A stretch of DNA of 64,000 bases from Cherax quadricarinatus (lineage: Eukaryota; Arthropoda; Malacostraca; Decapoda; Parastacidae), in assembly GCF_038502225.1 (NCBI RefSeq), contig NW_027196455.1, positions 26,656-90,655 on the forward strand, given 5' to 3'. The notes beneath the pieces are model-generated. The model was not told where the DNA came from and made no database searches. It saw only the letters and a program-made list of their open reading frames with translations. Each line of letters begins with the position of its first letter. Within the stretch, counting starts at the first letter, position 1. Of this stretch, positions 10,491 through 19,404 are shown piece after piece. Made by a program: the position numbers and the translations under genes.

Positions 10491-10639
10491 ATATAGTGAT
10501 ACCTCGCATATCCGGCCTGCCATTATCTGAACTTCACCAATATCGGAACAGGCCCTGAGAAAGGACGAAATTCTAAAATTATTACCGAAACATCTGAACA
10601 GCCGTTCAGATACGGCAGAAGGCTGAATCAAAATTGGCA

Positions 10640-10790
10640 TGCACTTTAGTGTACCGGTTGGCCACTAGGAGCATGGCTCCTAGGACCGAAACGTTTTCTA
10701 ATAAATATGTTATAGTGTTTGCTTACGTGTCTTTCTAAACCAACTTGTCGGTATTTATTACCAAGGTTTATACCAGCATTAGAGTTGTAG
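10640..10790 (+). mobile_element. Penelope-like or related hairpin remnant
   Basis: A perfect stem of CTAGGAGC around ATG/GCTCCTAG (about 10663-10681) is followed by CCGAAACG, then an ATAAATATG stretch, and ends CCAACTTGTCGGTATTTATT. The ACTTGTCGGT end and the hairpin-plus-GAAACG layout recur at 54866-55420 and 57506-57698. This resembles termini of elements carrying hammerhead-type motifs, but the first conserved core box is not visible here. Confidence 0.4.
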
Positions 10791-10935
10791 ATTAGTGGAA
10801 TAAACTAACAGGTAGCATCACTGAGGCAGAAACTTTGGATAGATTTAAATGTGGGTGGAATTGGGTGTGAATTGGACCTGCTTAGCATGGGCCAATAGAC
10901 CTATTTCATTATTCTTCCATTCCTATTTTCTCAAT
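10780..10935 (+). pseudogene. Decayed CR1-like LINE 3' end
   Basis: Translation gives WNKLTGSITEAETLDRFK, the usual C-terminal signature of the CR1-type ORF2 in this window (compare the end of ORF2 at 30250-30350). It is followed by CATGGGCCAATAGACCT, the decayed form of the GGGCCARTAGGCCT 3' UTR motif. The stretch 10936-11358 has nothing recognised. Confidence 0.65.
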
Positions 10936-11479
10936 AAAAATTTTTTAAGTGTGCAGTGTCTCACTTTTTTTAAATATACTGTACTATAAGAAAGCCAAGG
11001 TTGCCCACACTAATATTTATACTTCATAAATAGACAAAAATTTAATTTTTGTTAGCTATTGTCAGAAAAAGCTACAGGTGCCTTTTGAAGTAATACAGGG
11101 AAAGGGGAAAATTTGTGCCAAAGAAGGCCTTTGGTATGGAAAAATGAGCCAGAATTATCATTCTTAGCTGACATTAACAGACAAAATGTGTGTGTGAAGA
11201 GATTGAGCTTTGATCATGTCTTGTCCATACACAGTATATTATCAGTTATCAGGCACTGATTGGGGATAAAAGTGTGCTATATTTTAAAATTGCTGGATAA
11301 TGCAGTTTTAGTTTTATGGTCCCTTTATTTTGCACATGCCTTTTATTAGCATTTTTAATACAGTGGAACCTTGGCTTACGATAGCCCCACCATGCGAATT
11401 TTCCAGGATACGAACAGTTATTTGGTCGATTTTTCGCATCTGGATATGAACGAAATTTCAGGATGCAAAATTCCTTTTT

Positions 11480-11548
11480 CATGGGAGGTTCCTTGGTGAG
11501 AGGCTTTTGATCTAGAGAATTGGATCTGTGCTCCAGTTCCCTAAATTA
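11480..11548 (-). mobile_element. SINE-like fragment (inverted copy of 12790-12975)
   Basis: In reverse complement this reads CTGGAGCACAGATCCAATTC followed by a CTCACCAAGGAACC block, matching the 3' half of the plus-strand copy at 12790-12975. The two copies therefore flank the RTE inverted duplication in opposite orientations. Confidence 0.65.
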
Positions 11549-11555
11549 ATAATAA

Positions 11556-12128
11556 ACAACAGTTTTGGTAATCCCGCACCTCCTCCTAACTTCCAAACTA
11601 CGAATTCTCTGCATTATATTCACACCACACATTGCCCTCAGACATGACATCTCCACTGCCTCCAGCCTTCTCCTCGCTGCAACATTCATCACCCACGCTT
11701 CACACCCATATAAGAGCGTTGGTAAAACTATACTCTCATACATTCCCCTCTTTGCCTCCAAGGACAAAGTTCTTTGTCTCCACAGACTCCTAAGTGCACC
11801 ACTCACTCTTTTTCCCTCATCAATTCTATGAGTCTATGAAAGATGAGGTGAATCATAGAATTGATGAGGGAAAAAGAGTGAGTGGTGCACTTAGGAGTCT
11901 GTGGAGACAAAGAACTTTGTCCTTGGAGGCAAAGAGGGGAATGTATGAGAGTATAGTTTTACCAACGCTCTTATATGGGTGTGAAGCGTGGGTGATGAAT
12001 GTTGCAGCGAGGAGAAGGCTGGAGGCAGTGGAGATGTCATGTCTGAGGGCAATGTGTGGTGTGAATATAATGCAGAGAATTCGTAGTTTGGAAGTTAGGA
12101 GGAGGTGCGGGATTACCAAAACTGTTGT
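11556..12128. repeat. Near-perfect inverted duplication of an RTE segment
   Basis: A ~275-bp segment (11556-11830) recurs in reverse complement at 11854-12128 around a 23-bp spacer. I saw no mismatch, and translations of the two arms are identical over about 85 residues. Both arms encode the same part of the RTE ORF (from the SGALRSLWRQ region to VRRRCGITKT). Such long identical arms mean a very recent event, or a foldback artefact of library preparation or assembly. Confidence 0.85.
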
Positions 12129-12330
12129 CCAGAGGGCTGAGGAAGGGTTGTTGAGGTGGTTCGGACATGTAGAGAGAATGGAGCGAAACAGAATGACTTC
12201 AAGAGTGTATCAGTCTGTAGTGGAAGGAAGGTGGGGTAGGGGTCGGCCTAGGAAGGGTTGGAGGGAGGGGGTAAAGGAGGTTTTGTGTGCGAGGGGCTTG
12301 GACTTCCAGCAGGCATGCGTGAAACACACC
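11854..12330 (+). pseudogene. RTE-B LINE, C-terminal ORF fragment
   Basis: The open frame contains the C-terminal region of the RTE-like protein: RIDEGKRVSGALRSLWRQ, LLYGCEAWV, a GLLRWFGHVERM motif and GRGRPRKGWREGVKEV. It breaks off after FQQACV, six to ten residues short of the conserved SVFDRSEWR ending, where a minus-strand element starts. Both the 5' part and the 3' UTR are missing. Sequence details (ITKTV, HVERMERNRM) place it with the B subfamily also seen at 52740-53580. Confidence 0.8.
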
Positions 12331-12334
12331 GGCC

Positions 12335-12775
12335 ATATCCCACCGAGGCAGGGTGGCCCAAAAAGAAAAACGAAAGTTTCTCTTTTTAAATTTAGTAATT
12401 TATACAGGAGAAGGTGTTACTAGTCCCTTGCTCCCGGCATTTTAGTCGCCTCTTACAACACGCATGGCTTACGGAGGAAGAATTCTGTTCCACTTCCCCA
12501 TGGAGATAAGAGGAAATAAACAAGAACAAGAACTAGTAAGAAAATAGAAGAAAACCCATAGGTGTTTGTATATGTATGCTTGTACATGCATGTGTAGTGT
12601 GACCTAAGTGTAAGTAGAAGTAGCAAGACGTACCTGAAATCTTGCATACATATGAGCTAGAAAAAAGACACCAGCAATCCTACCATCATGTAAAACAATT
12701 ACAGGTTTCCGTTTTACACTCACTTGGCAGGACGGTAGTACCTCCCTGGAGCAGTTGCTGTCTACCAACCTACTA
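12335..12775 (-). mobile_element. RTE-derived short element: 5' UTR fused to RTE 3' hairpin
   Basis: On the minus strand it starts with the RTE 5' UTR (GGAGGTACTACCGTCCTGCC, then CTTACACTTAGGTCACAC, then CTCCGTAAGCCATGCGTG), as at 46742-47110. Instead of the ORF it passes within about 60 bp to GGGCCACCCTGCCTCGGTGG and CGGCCGG/TGTGTT, the RTE 3' end. It is therefore an RTE with the whole coding part deleted, about 440 bp long. A shorter copy with target duplications is at 43713-43906. Confidence 0.7.
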
Positions 12776-12789
12776 CCTACAGACCACAG

Positions 12790-12975
12790 CCGATTATTAT
12801 TATAATCAAGGGGGAAGGGCTAAACCCGGAGGACTATACAATGCCTGGGGGGGATGTGGAAGGCATTCAGGCTTAATTCGGGGAACTGGAGCACAGATCC
12901 AATTCCCTAAATCAAGAGCCCCTCACCAACATCAAGGAACCTTCCTTGAGGGGAGACCAGAGACGAGAAACTTGC
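12790..12975 (+). mobile_element. SINE-like repeat beginning GATTATTATTATAATC
   Basis: The order is GATTATTATTATAATCAAGG, GGGCTAAACCCGGAGGA, GGAAGGCATTCAGGCTTAAT, GGAACTGGAGCACAGATCC, and a CCCCTCACCAACATCAAGGA end. Fragments are at 676-718, 11480-11548 and a degenerate one at about 30540-30680. No tRNA head is visible; the family is unassigned. Confidence 0.6.
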
Positions 12976-13609
12976 TTCAGAGGAGGAGGAAGAGGGAGTG
13001 GATGAGGTGCTTTCTTCAGTGATTAAGGACATGTGTGGAATGTAGAATGAGTTGCAAAGTTTTGTTGAAAAGTATCACCCTGACCAAGCTGAAACAAGCC
13101 ATATCTGCAACATGTACAATGACAGTGTTGTGTCCCACTTCAGGGAAATCTTAAAGAAATGCCAGAAAAAGACCTCTCTGGACAGATATTGTGTGTGACA
13201 GGGGTCCAGTTACTCTCAAGTTGTTCCCAGTGGCATTAAAAGAAGAAGGGAAGTAACCCCAGATAAGGACTTGCTACCTAAAGTCCTAATGGAAGGAGAT
13301 TCTCCTTCCAAACAATAGTGTACACCTTCCTCCTATCCCCTCCTCCCGTCTTCCATCCACCCAGAAGTCTTCAGTAAAGGTAAGTGTAATATTATTATTT
13401 TTTTATATGCATATACTTGATTTCTGATTGTTTTCATTATGTAAATCTTTATTTAATTTGAAAAAAATATTTTAATATTTTTGGGTGTCTGGAACGGATT
13501 AATTTTATTTCCATTATTTCTTATAGGGAAAATGGTTTCGAGTTTCGTGAATTTCGACCTTCAATGGGCTCTCTGGAACGGATTAATCACGAAACTCATG
13601 GGTCCACTG
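12976..13609 (+). pseudogene. Tigger transposon, right-end fragment
   Basis: Frames here give the C-terminal tail of a Tigger transposase (a YHPDQAET-like stretch, NMYNDSVVSHFREILK, GIKRRREVTP, VLMEGDSPSKQ) with frameshifts, then the 3' UTR and the right terminal end GGGTCCACTG at 13609 followed by TA. It is 5' truncated. The wording HFREILK rather than HFRQVIK separates it from the intact copy at 19674 and links it to 58591-59143. Confidence 0.8.
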
Positions 13610-13768
13610 TACTATTTTGTCATGCCTCCTGACAGCAGGAATTTCCCTGGAACGACTTAATGGCATTTCAATTAACTTAAATGAGGAAAATTAACCCAGC
13701 ATACGGAAAAATCAGGATACGAACAGGTTACAGAACGGATTAAATTCGTAAGCAGAGGTTCCACTGTA

Positions 13769-14239
13769 TATCTCTTTTAAATATTGTTCTAATTGTATTA
13801 AAATTATTTTTTGTAAGAAAGAATGCTTAGAAAGAAAGATTTTGTCATGGGAAATCCATTCAGCACATTTAAAAAGAAAATTAGGGATCTTCACTCAGCC
13901 AAAAAGGCCATATTTCATGATCAACTAATAATCAGTGGTGATTGCTAGAGCAACTGCTAGGGTTTGCTAGGTGACTGGAAAAGAGAAATAAATATTGTTG
14001 TGAATGATTAAAAGAGTAAAGAGTGAAAATGGCAGGCATTAGGGGGGTACAGGCTGTCATAATTATAGTTATCTTTCTCCTGCAATTCTGTGAAGAAGGA
14101 AATCAGTCATGGGGGGGCTGGAAAAGGCGAATGGGGTAATAGCACCCTGGACACTAAAAGCAAAAAAAGTTGCCATCCTTCCAGAAACATAAATCTCACT
14201 ATCGCCGCAAGGTATGGTAACACCGCATACCCAAACAAA
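13769..14239 (+). other. No feature recognised
   Basis: About 470 bp between the outer Tigger-type end and the LINE fragment. I see no open frame of interest, no repeat end and no RNA gene. Confidence 0.5.
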
Positions 14240-15886
14240 AACAGTGTCACACAGCTCTTATAGTAGTGCTGTTAAGTGGTGATATCCAAATTAATCCAGG
14301 ACCTGAAGCTATTGTGTAGAGGCCAAACAGGCAGATAAGTGATGGTGATAATGATGGTCTAGTAGCTAGGAACGATAACCTTAACTCCATATGTAATGCA
14401 TACATAGGTCAATGTGAGACAATACAGCCATTCTTATTATCTCAAACACCACCAAACAGGTGCATACACTGCACTAAAGTACAAAAGAAGAACAGAAAAG
14501 ACACCTTTTTTTATTTATTTTATTTATTTATTATTTATTTATTATTAATTATGTAAAATGTGTAAGTGGTGGGTGCATAATGGATGTATGTACAATTATA
14601 GTAATGGTGCCAGAATTCATTTTGTGTGTAACAAATGCACTTTGGTACAATTACCCTTTAGCAATGATGATATTGATTTACCTAATTTTAATACAAATGA
14701 CCCATTGCCATATATTGATGATTATAATTGTTTTATGAAAACAGGCCTTCACTTTATTCATGTCAATGCAAGATCACTTTTTCCAAAATTGGCAGAGATT
14801 AGGATTTTAGCTAACAGAACTAGGGCGGCAGTTATATCCATCTCTGAATCATTGTTGGATGATACGGTGACTGACGACGAGGTCAGAATAGAAGGTTACA
14901 ATATAAAACGCTTAGATAGGAACAGAAAAGGTGTTGGGGTATATGCCTACATTAGAAATGACTTAGCTTACAACCCAAGACCTGATTTAAATAACAATAA
15001 ACTGGAGATTCTATGGTTTGAAGTGCTGCTTCTCAAGACTTAGTAAGAACTTGTTACTGCCTTCCCACCCATGACCAGTTCTTAGAAGACTTTTCCAGAG
15101 TTTTGTCCAGACTTGAAAACAATTGTGAGACAATAATACTGGGAGACTTCAATATCTGTTTTCAGTAGCAAAATAACAGGCTATGCAAAAGGTATAAGCA
15201 AATTCTGGGTTTAAATAATTACACTCAACTAATTAATACACCAACTCGGATCACACAGCTCTCAGCCACCCTAATTGACCACATACGTATTTTGTAACCG
15301 CTCTGAGGACATTAGTCAGTCAGGCGTCATTACCACAGGCCTTAGTGATCATTTCATTATTTACTGCACCAGGACAGTAAAAATGAGGTCAACTAGAAAT
15401 TACAATAAAGAAACACTGGTAAATAGGCTACACAATTGTGACTGGACTGTGATAACAAGTTGCACGGACGCAAATGATGCCTGAGAAAAATTCAAAACAA
15501 TGTTCACTACCATCCTTGATAATATTGAACCAGTTAAAGAGGTTAGGATTAAACAGAGAACTGAACCCTGGATGACTACTGAGATACTAGTTAATATGAA
15601 ATTCAGAGATCAATTGCTAAAAAGATTTAAAACAAACAGACAGGATATTGCAGCACTAAATGAATTCCAAAGGGTGAGGAACAGAGTACAGAGACTTATA
15701 AAAGGAGCAAAGGCAAAGCACTATTGCTCAAAAATTGAAGAGTATAAGCATAACCCCAGAAAGCTCTGGCAACAACTAAAACAGTTGAGGTATAGCCATA
15801 AACGAGTAGATAGGTCTAACATAGTACTCACTATTGATAATGAGGTATGCCACGAAACCTCTAATTTTTTCAAAGTAATTGTGCCG
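14240..15886 (+). pseudogene. CR1/L2-like LINE fragment: 2A-like, PHD-like and endonuclease parts
   Basis: The order is a 2A-like stretch (14257-14304), a zinc-finger region and an endonuclease. The finger starts RCIHCTK and, after a TTTA-rich microsatellite (about 14508-14545), continues as CKWWVHNGC and FVCNKC: a CxxC...CxWWxHxxC...CxxC layout like the PHD fingers known in some CR1-clade ORFs. The endonuclease begins LHFIHVNARSL with SISES in the place of the catalytic Glu motif and GVGVYAYIRNDL. Stops and frameshifts follow near 15040, 15160 and 15290. A later open part (15500-15882) has the linker region (WMTTEILVNMKFRDQLLK). The RT is absent; a C-terminal piece that may be from the same family is at 21708. 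Confidence 0.75.
14257..14304 (+). other. 2A-like oligopeptide motif in the LINE N-terminus
   Basis: One frame reads LIVVLLSGDIQINPGP, ending at 14304. The 2A consensus is a hydrophobic run then D(V/I)ExNPGP, where the ribosome skips the final Gly-Pro bond. Here the Glu is Gln. Motifs of this type are described at the N-terminus of several invertebrate non-LTR retrotransposons. A stop codon (TAG) lies five codons downstream, so this copy cannot use it. Confidence 0.65.
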
Positions 15887-15902
15887 GCCACTCAGGACAC
15901 TC

Positions 15903-15929
15903 GGTGAAGAGCGCCCCGTGCTCTTCACC
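15903..15929. repeat. 10-bp hairpin beside the piggyBac element
   Basis: GGTGAAGAGC faces GCTCTTCACC around a 7-nt loop in the 54-bp stretch between the LINE break and the TTAA. Its origin is unknown; a Helitron-like end was considered, but no CTRR follows at the right distance. Confidence 0.5.
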
Positions 15930-15940
15930 AAGCACCTTAA

Positions 15941-18882
15941 CCCTTTCAGGGTCCGTCCCGTAGATCTACGGCTTCACGTTGAGTGTCCAAACCGTAGATC
16001 TACGCCAAAATTCTAGCGCCGTCAAATTTAGCGCGAAAAGCGCTCATAGGCCTACATGTGAGAGAATGGGTCTGCGTGGTGGGTGTGCGCCATAAACAAA
16101 AAATCTAGGCGCCCGCATAGCATTGTGGGAACGCCGGCTCAGTTACCCTTGTTCACCATGCCTCGTCGCAAGTCAGCTCTCACTCCCCGGAAAATTGGGA
16201 CTCTCCTCTTCCTATCTGATAGTTCTGACACTGATGGAAGTGGAAATGAAGACGAATTCTATGGCTTTGATCAGTTAGTGACCGAAAAGAATGACCAGGA
16301 TATCGATAATAGTGCAGAAAACCCTGACGATCCTCAACCTTCTACCTCTGGTGTGGGCACTCGTGACTCACGGTCGGTTGTTCCTCAACGCAAGAGAAAA
16401 CTAATATTTTCGCGTGGCCAGGCCTCTGACTTCAGTAATGATGATGATAGTGACGTGGATTGTGATTTTATTGCGCTCGACGATCATTCGAGTAGTGATA
16501 GTGAGGAATCATATTCACCAGTGAAGCGTCGGTATGTTCGCCGCCGCATGCGCTCGGGTAGTGTACCCTATGCTGTGCCCAGGGGACGGAGTACATCCCG
16601 GAGTACATCCCGTGGCCCTACACCAGTTTTAGGTAGTGATAGTGAGGATGATGTGGCTACACTTGGCATGGATAGACCACAGGCATCAGTGGATGGTGTT
16701 AGTGGTGATGGTAGTGGCACCGCCATGCGTGACTCACCAGGCCACGCTGGGACCCACGCTGCTGACTCGTCAGTTCAAGGACAAAGCGGAGCGTCAGCCA
16801 CCAGCCCACCACAACCACAACCACCCGCACAACCAGCCTATGATGTCCAGTATCCACCAGCAAACCGTATGTGGGATTGGCAGCAAAATCCCAATTTTGT
16901 TCCCAAGCCTCACCACTTTGATGACTCTCAAAGTGGAATTCTACCTACTTGTCCCCTTGGAACCACGGCCAATGAACTGGAATTCTTTGAATTATTCTTT
17001 GACCAGCCATTGATGGAAATTATTGTCAGGGAAAGTAATAAGTATTTTGAGTACACCATGGCAAATACGATCATATCACCACAGTCAAGACTACACAGGT
17101 GGAAAGAGACGACTGTTGCAGAAATGTATTTGCTTTTTGCAACAATAATGCTTATGCCTCACGTCTATAAGCATAATATAAAAGCATACTGGTCCACAGA
17201 TCGGCTAATTTCTACCCCGGTCTTCAGTGAAATCATACCAGTGAACAGGTTTATCTTACTCTTACGTATGTTGCACTTCTCTGACAAAACCAGGCCTGAC
17301 AGAAGTGACAGGTTATACAAGATTAGAAATGTTTTCATGTATCTCAAACAAAAGTTCAGCATATACTTTTATCCATTCAAGAATCTTGTAATTGACGAGT
17401 CTTTGATTTTGTTCAAAGGTAGACTGTCATTCAAGCAGTATATACCGAGCAAGAGGAAACGCTTTGGTATAAAACTGTTTGTACTCTGTGATTGTGACAG
17501 TGGCCTGGTGTTGGATATTGTTGTATACACGGGTAGTAAAACATTGAAAGATACCAAGATGTTATTGGGTATCTCAGGTGACGTAGTGAGAAACATGATG
17601 GCACCTTATCTTGGTAAGGGGCATACATTATATACCGATAACTGGTACACAAGCCCATTACTCAGTGATTTCATGCGAGTGAACAAGACAGATGTGTGTG
17701 GCACAGTGCGTTCTAATCGTAAACATATGCCCAGGCTCAACGCAGGTGCTCGTGGTGATGACGTGCAGGTGTTTACTGCCAATGACATCATGGCATTACG
17801 GTGGCATGACAAACGAGATGTCACATTGTTGACAACCATTCACCGTAATGAAATGCAAGACAGTGGCAAAGTTGATCGAGTGACTAATGAACGTATTCGA
17901 AAACCAGTGACAGTGATTGATTATACACAAAACATGCGCTTGGTTGACAAATGTGACATGCAGATTGGTTTTGTTGACTGTGTTCGTAAGAGTTACAAGT
18001 GGTACATGAAACTTTTCTTCCATCTCATGGACATTTCAATGCTCAATGCATATAATATGTACCAAATAAAGACTGGCAACAGACCACCGTATGGTGAATT
18101 TTGTTTGTCTGTTGTCAGACAACTCATAATGAAGTACCAGGTAACAACACCTGCTATACAACAAGGTCCTCGAATTCCTCAGGATATACCCAAGCGTTTG
18201 AGGAGGGAAGGTGATCATTTCATAATACAGCTTCCTTCAACTCAGAAGAAATTTGCTCAGAAGAGATGCATCGTCTGTGCACAAACAAAACGACGGCAAC
18301 AAAGACGCAAAGACACTCGGTTTATGTGTGAGGAATGTAAGGTGCCTCTGTGCATGGTGCCTTGTTTCAAGGAGTTCCACAAGCTCCAGCAGTTCTAAAA
18401 CCATGTCCAGTGATTGTAAATATGTAAATATATGATAGAACATTAGTATTATACAAGATTTGTGCATGTTTATTGTAATAAACAACAGTGGTAAACAATA
18501 ATATGATAATAACTTTAGTGCGGTTATTGTGTTCAATACAGTGAGTTTATATATATACATTATATACAGTATTGGTCTCTCAGGCCCCAAATGTTAGTAG
18601 GAATAGAAAAAAATTGGAAAAGAAAAGAAAAAACAACAAAAACCGCAAAATAATGTAATGCGCGTATGTGGAATTCGTCGATGTTGCCGCCACCACATCA
18701 TTTTTGACAAACTTCTTGGCACTGTATCTCGGTAAGTACTGATCAGAATTTTTTTTTTTGTCTTATTACCTTCACAAAAATATGCTCTTTAATTCTGTAA
18801 GAAAAATTTTTTTTTTTTTTTTTTCAAAATTTCTTGGACACTGGAGCACCACTTCAGATTTTGGTCTTAGACCCTGAAGGGG
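15941..18882 (+). mobile_element. Complete piggyBac-type DNA transposon, 2.9 kb
   Basis: TTAA flanks both ends (15937-15940 and 18883-18886), the piggyBac signature. The left end begins CCCTTTCAGGGTCCGTCC and the right end is the near-inverse GACCCTGAAGGGG. Just inside the left end lies the palindrome CCGTAGATCTACGG and a second GTAGATCTACG, also seen in the small MITE at 43168-43315. The element carries one long uninterrupted transposase gene. Intact ends, duplication and gene suggest recent mobility. Confidence 0.93.
16158..18398 (+). CDS. piggyBac transposase (PGBD4-like), 746 aa
   Basis: This is the transposase that cuts and pastes the surrounding element at TTAA sites. I chose ATG 16158 (CACCATGCC context, MPRRKSALTPRKIG) over an upstream non-ATG extension. 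Residues 1-235 are acidic, Ser-rich and Pro-rich and likely disordered. The DDE_Tnp_1_7 core follows from about residue 270. Candidate catalytic Asp residues are D413 (LVIDES), D494 (LYTDNWYTS) and about D597 (LVDKCDMQ). The C-terminus has the cysteine-rich finger (CIVC...CEECKVPLC...C...H, residues 704-741) used to bind the element ends. No frameshift or stop is seen. It is the family's usual size or slightly longer. Whether it is a domesticated gene is unlikely, as both ends are present. Confidence 0.93.
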   Translation: MPRRKSALTPRKIGTLLFLSDSSDTDGSGNEDEFYGFDQLVTEKNDQDIDNSAENPDDPQPSTSGVGTRDSRSVVPQRKRKLIFSRGQASDFSNDDDSDVDCDFIALDDHSSSDSEESYSPVKRRYVRRRMRSGSVPYAVPRGRSTSRSTSRGPTPVLGSDSEDDVATLGMDRPQASVDGVSGDGSGTAMRDSPGHAGTHAADSSVQGQSGASATSPPQPQPPAQPAYDVQYPPANRMWDWQQNPNFVPKPHHFDDSQSGILPTCPLGTTANELEFFELFFDQPLMEIIVRESNKYFEYTMANTIISPQSRLHRWKETTVAEMYLLFATIMLMPHVYKHNIKAYWSTDRLISTPVFSEIIPVNRFILLLRMLHFSDKTRPDRSDRLYKIRNVFMYLKQKFSIYFYPFKNLVIDESLILFKGRLSFKQYIPSKRKRFGIKLFVLCDCDSGLVLDIVVYTGSKTLKDTKMLLGISGDVVRNMMAPYLGKGHTLYTDNWYTSPLLSDFMRVNKTDVCGTVRSNRKHMPRLNAGARGDDVQVFTANDIMALRWHDKRDVTLLTTIHRNEMQDSGKVDRVTNERIRKPVTVIDYTQNMRLVDKCDMQIGFVDCVRKSYKWYMKLFFHLMDISMLNAYNMYQIKTGNRPPYGEFCLSVVRQLIMKYQVTTPAIQQGPRIPQDIPKRLRREGDHFIIQLPSTQKKFAQKRCIVCAQTKRRQQRRKDTRFMCEECKVPLCMVPCFKEFHKLQQF

Positions 18883-18886
18883 TTAA

Positions 18887-19402
18887 AACATTCCCTTCTT
18901 TGCCTCTGTGGATAACATTTCTTTTGTCTCCACAGATACCTCAATGCACCACTCACCTTTTTTTCTTCATCAATGCTATGGTTAACCTTATCCTTCATAA
19001 ACTCATCCACTGACAAGTCAACTCCCAAATATCTGAAAACATTTACTTCTTCCATATTCCCTCCCTCCCATGCAATATCCAATTTTTCTTTATCTAAATC
19101 ATTTGATACCCTCATCACTTTACTCTTATCAATATTCATTTTCAACTTTCTACCTTAACACACCCTCCCAAACTCATCCACTAACCTTCGCAATTTTCCT
19201 TCAGTCCCCCCCCAAAAGCACAGTATCATCAGCAAAAAGTAACTGTGTCAACTCCCATTTTGCATTTGAGTCCCCATAATTTAATCCCATCCCTCTCCCC
19301 CACACCCTAGCATTTACTTCTTTTACAACCCCATCTATAAATATGTTAAATAACCATGGTGACATTACACATCCCTGTCTAAGACCCACCTTTACCGGGA
19401 AG
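18887..19402 (-). pseudogene. RTE-A LINE fragment interrupted by Tigger
   Basis: The minus strand encodes RT motif regions in order: VKVGLRQGCVMSPWLFN, FIDGVVKEVNARV, a LLFADDTVLLG catalytic box, KVMRVSNDLDKEKLD, and VSGALRYLWRQ. A frameshift near 19150-19200 separates the two open parts. The left edge touches the TTAA of the piggyBac element; the right edge (within YFPVKVGLRQG) is exactly where the Tigger element starts at 19405. The rest of this LINE is not found beyond the Tigger. Confidence 0.82.
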
Positions 19403-19404
19403 TA

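Larger units (their letters stand above)
11361..13766. mobile_element. Tigger-type element with large nested insertions
   Basis: The left end CAGTGGAACCTTGGCTTACG (11361) faces the right end CGTAAGCAGAGGTTCCACTG (ending 13766), with TA at 11359-11360 and 13767-13768. Only about 115 bp on the left and 155 bp on the right belong to it. The interior has been replaced by SINE pieces, RTE pieces and part of another Tigger. It was the earliest insertion of this nest. Confidence 0.8.

Noticed and set aside
15883..15936. Helitron 3' end (hairpin next to the piggyBac)
   Set aside because: A hairpin is present, but no CTRR terminus follows and there is no AT insertion site at the right distance.
16158..18398. 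Domesticated PGBD-type host gene
   Set aside because: Both terminal repeats and TTAA duplications are present around the single-exon gene, so it is a transposon copy rather than an exapted gene.
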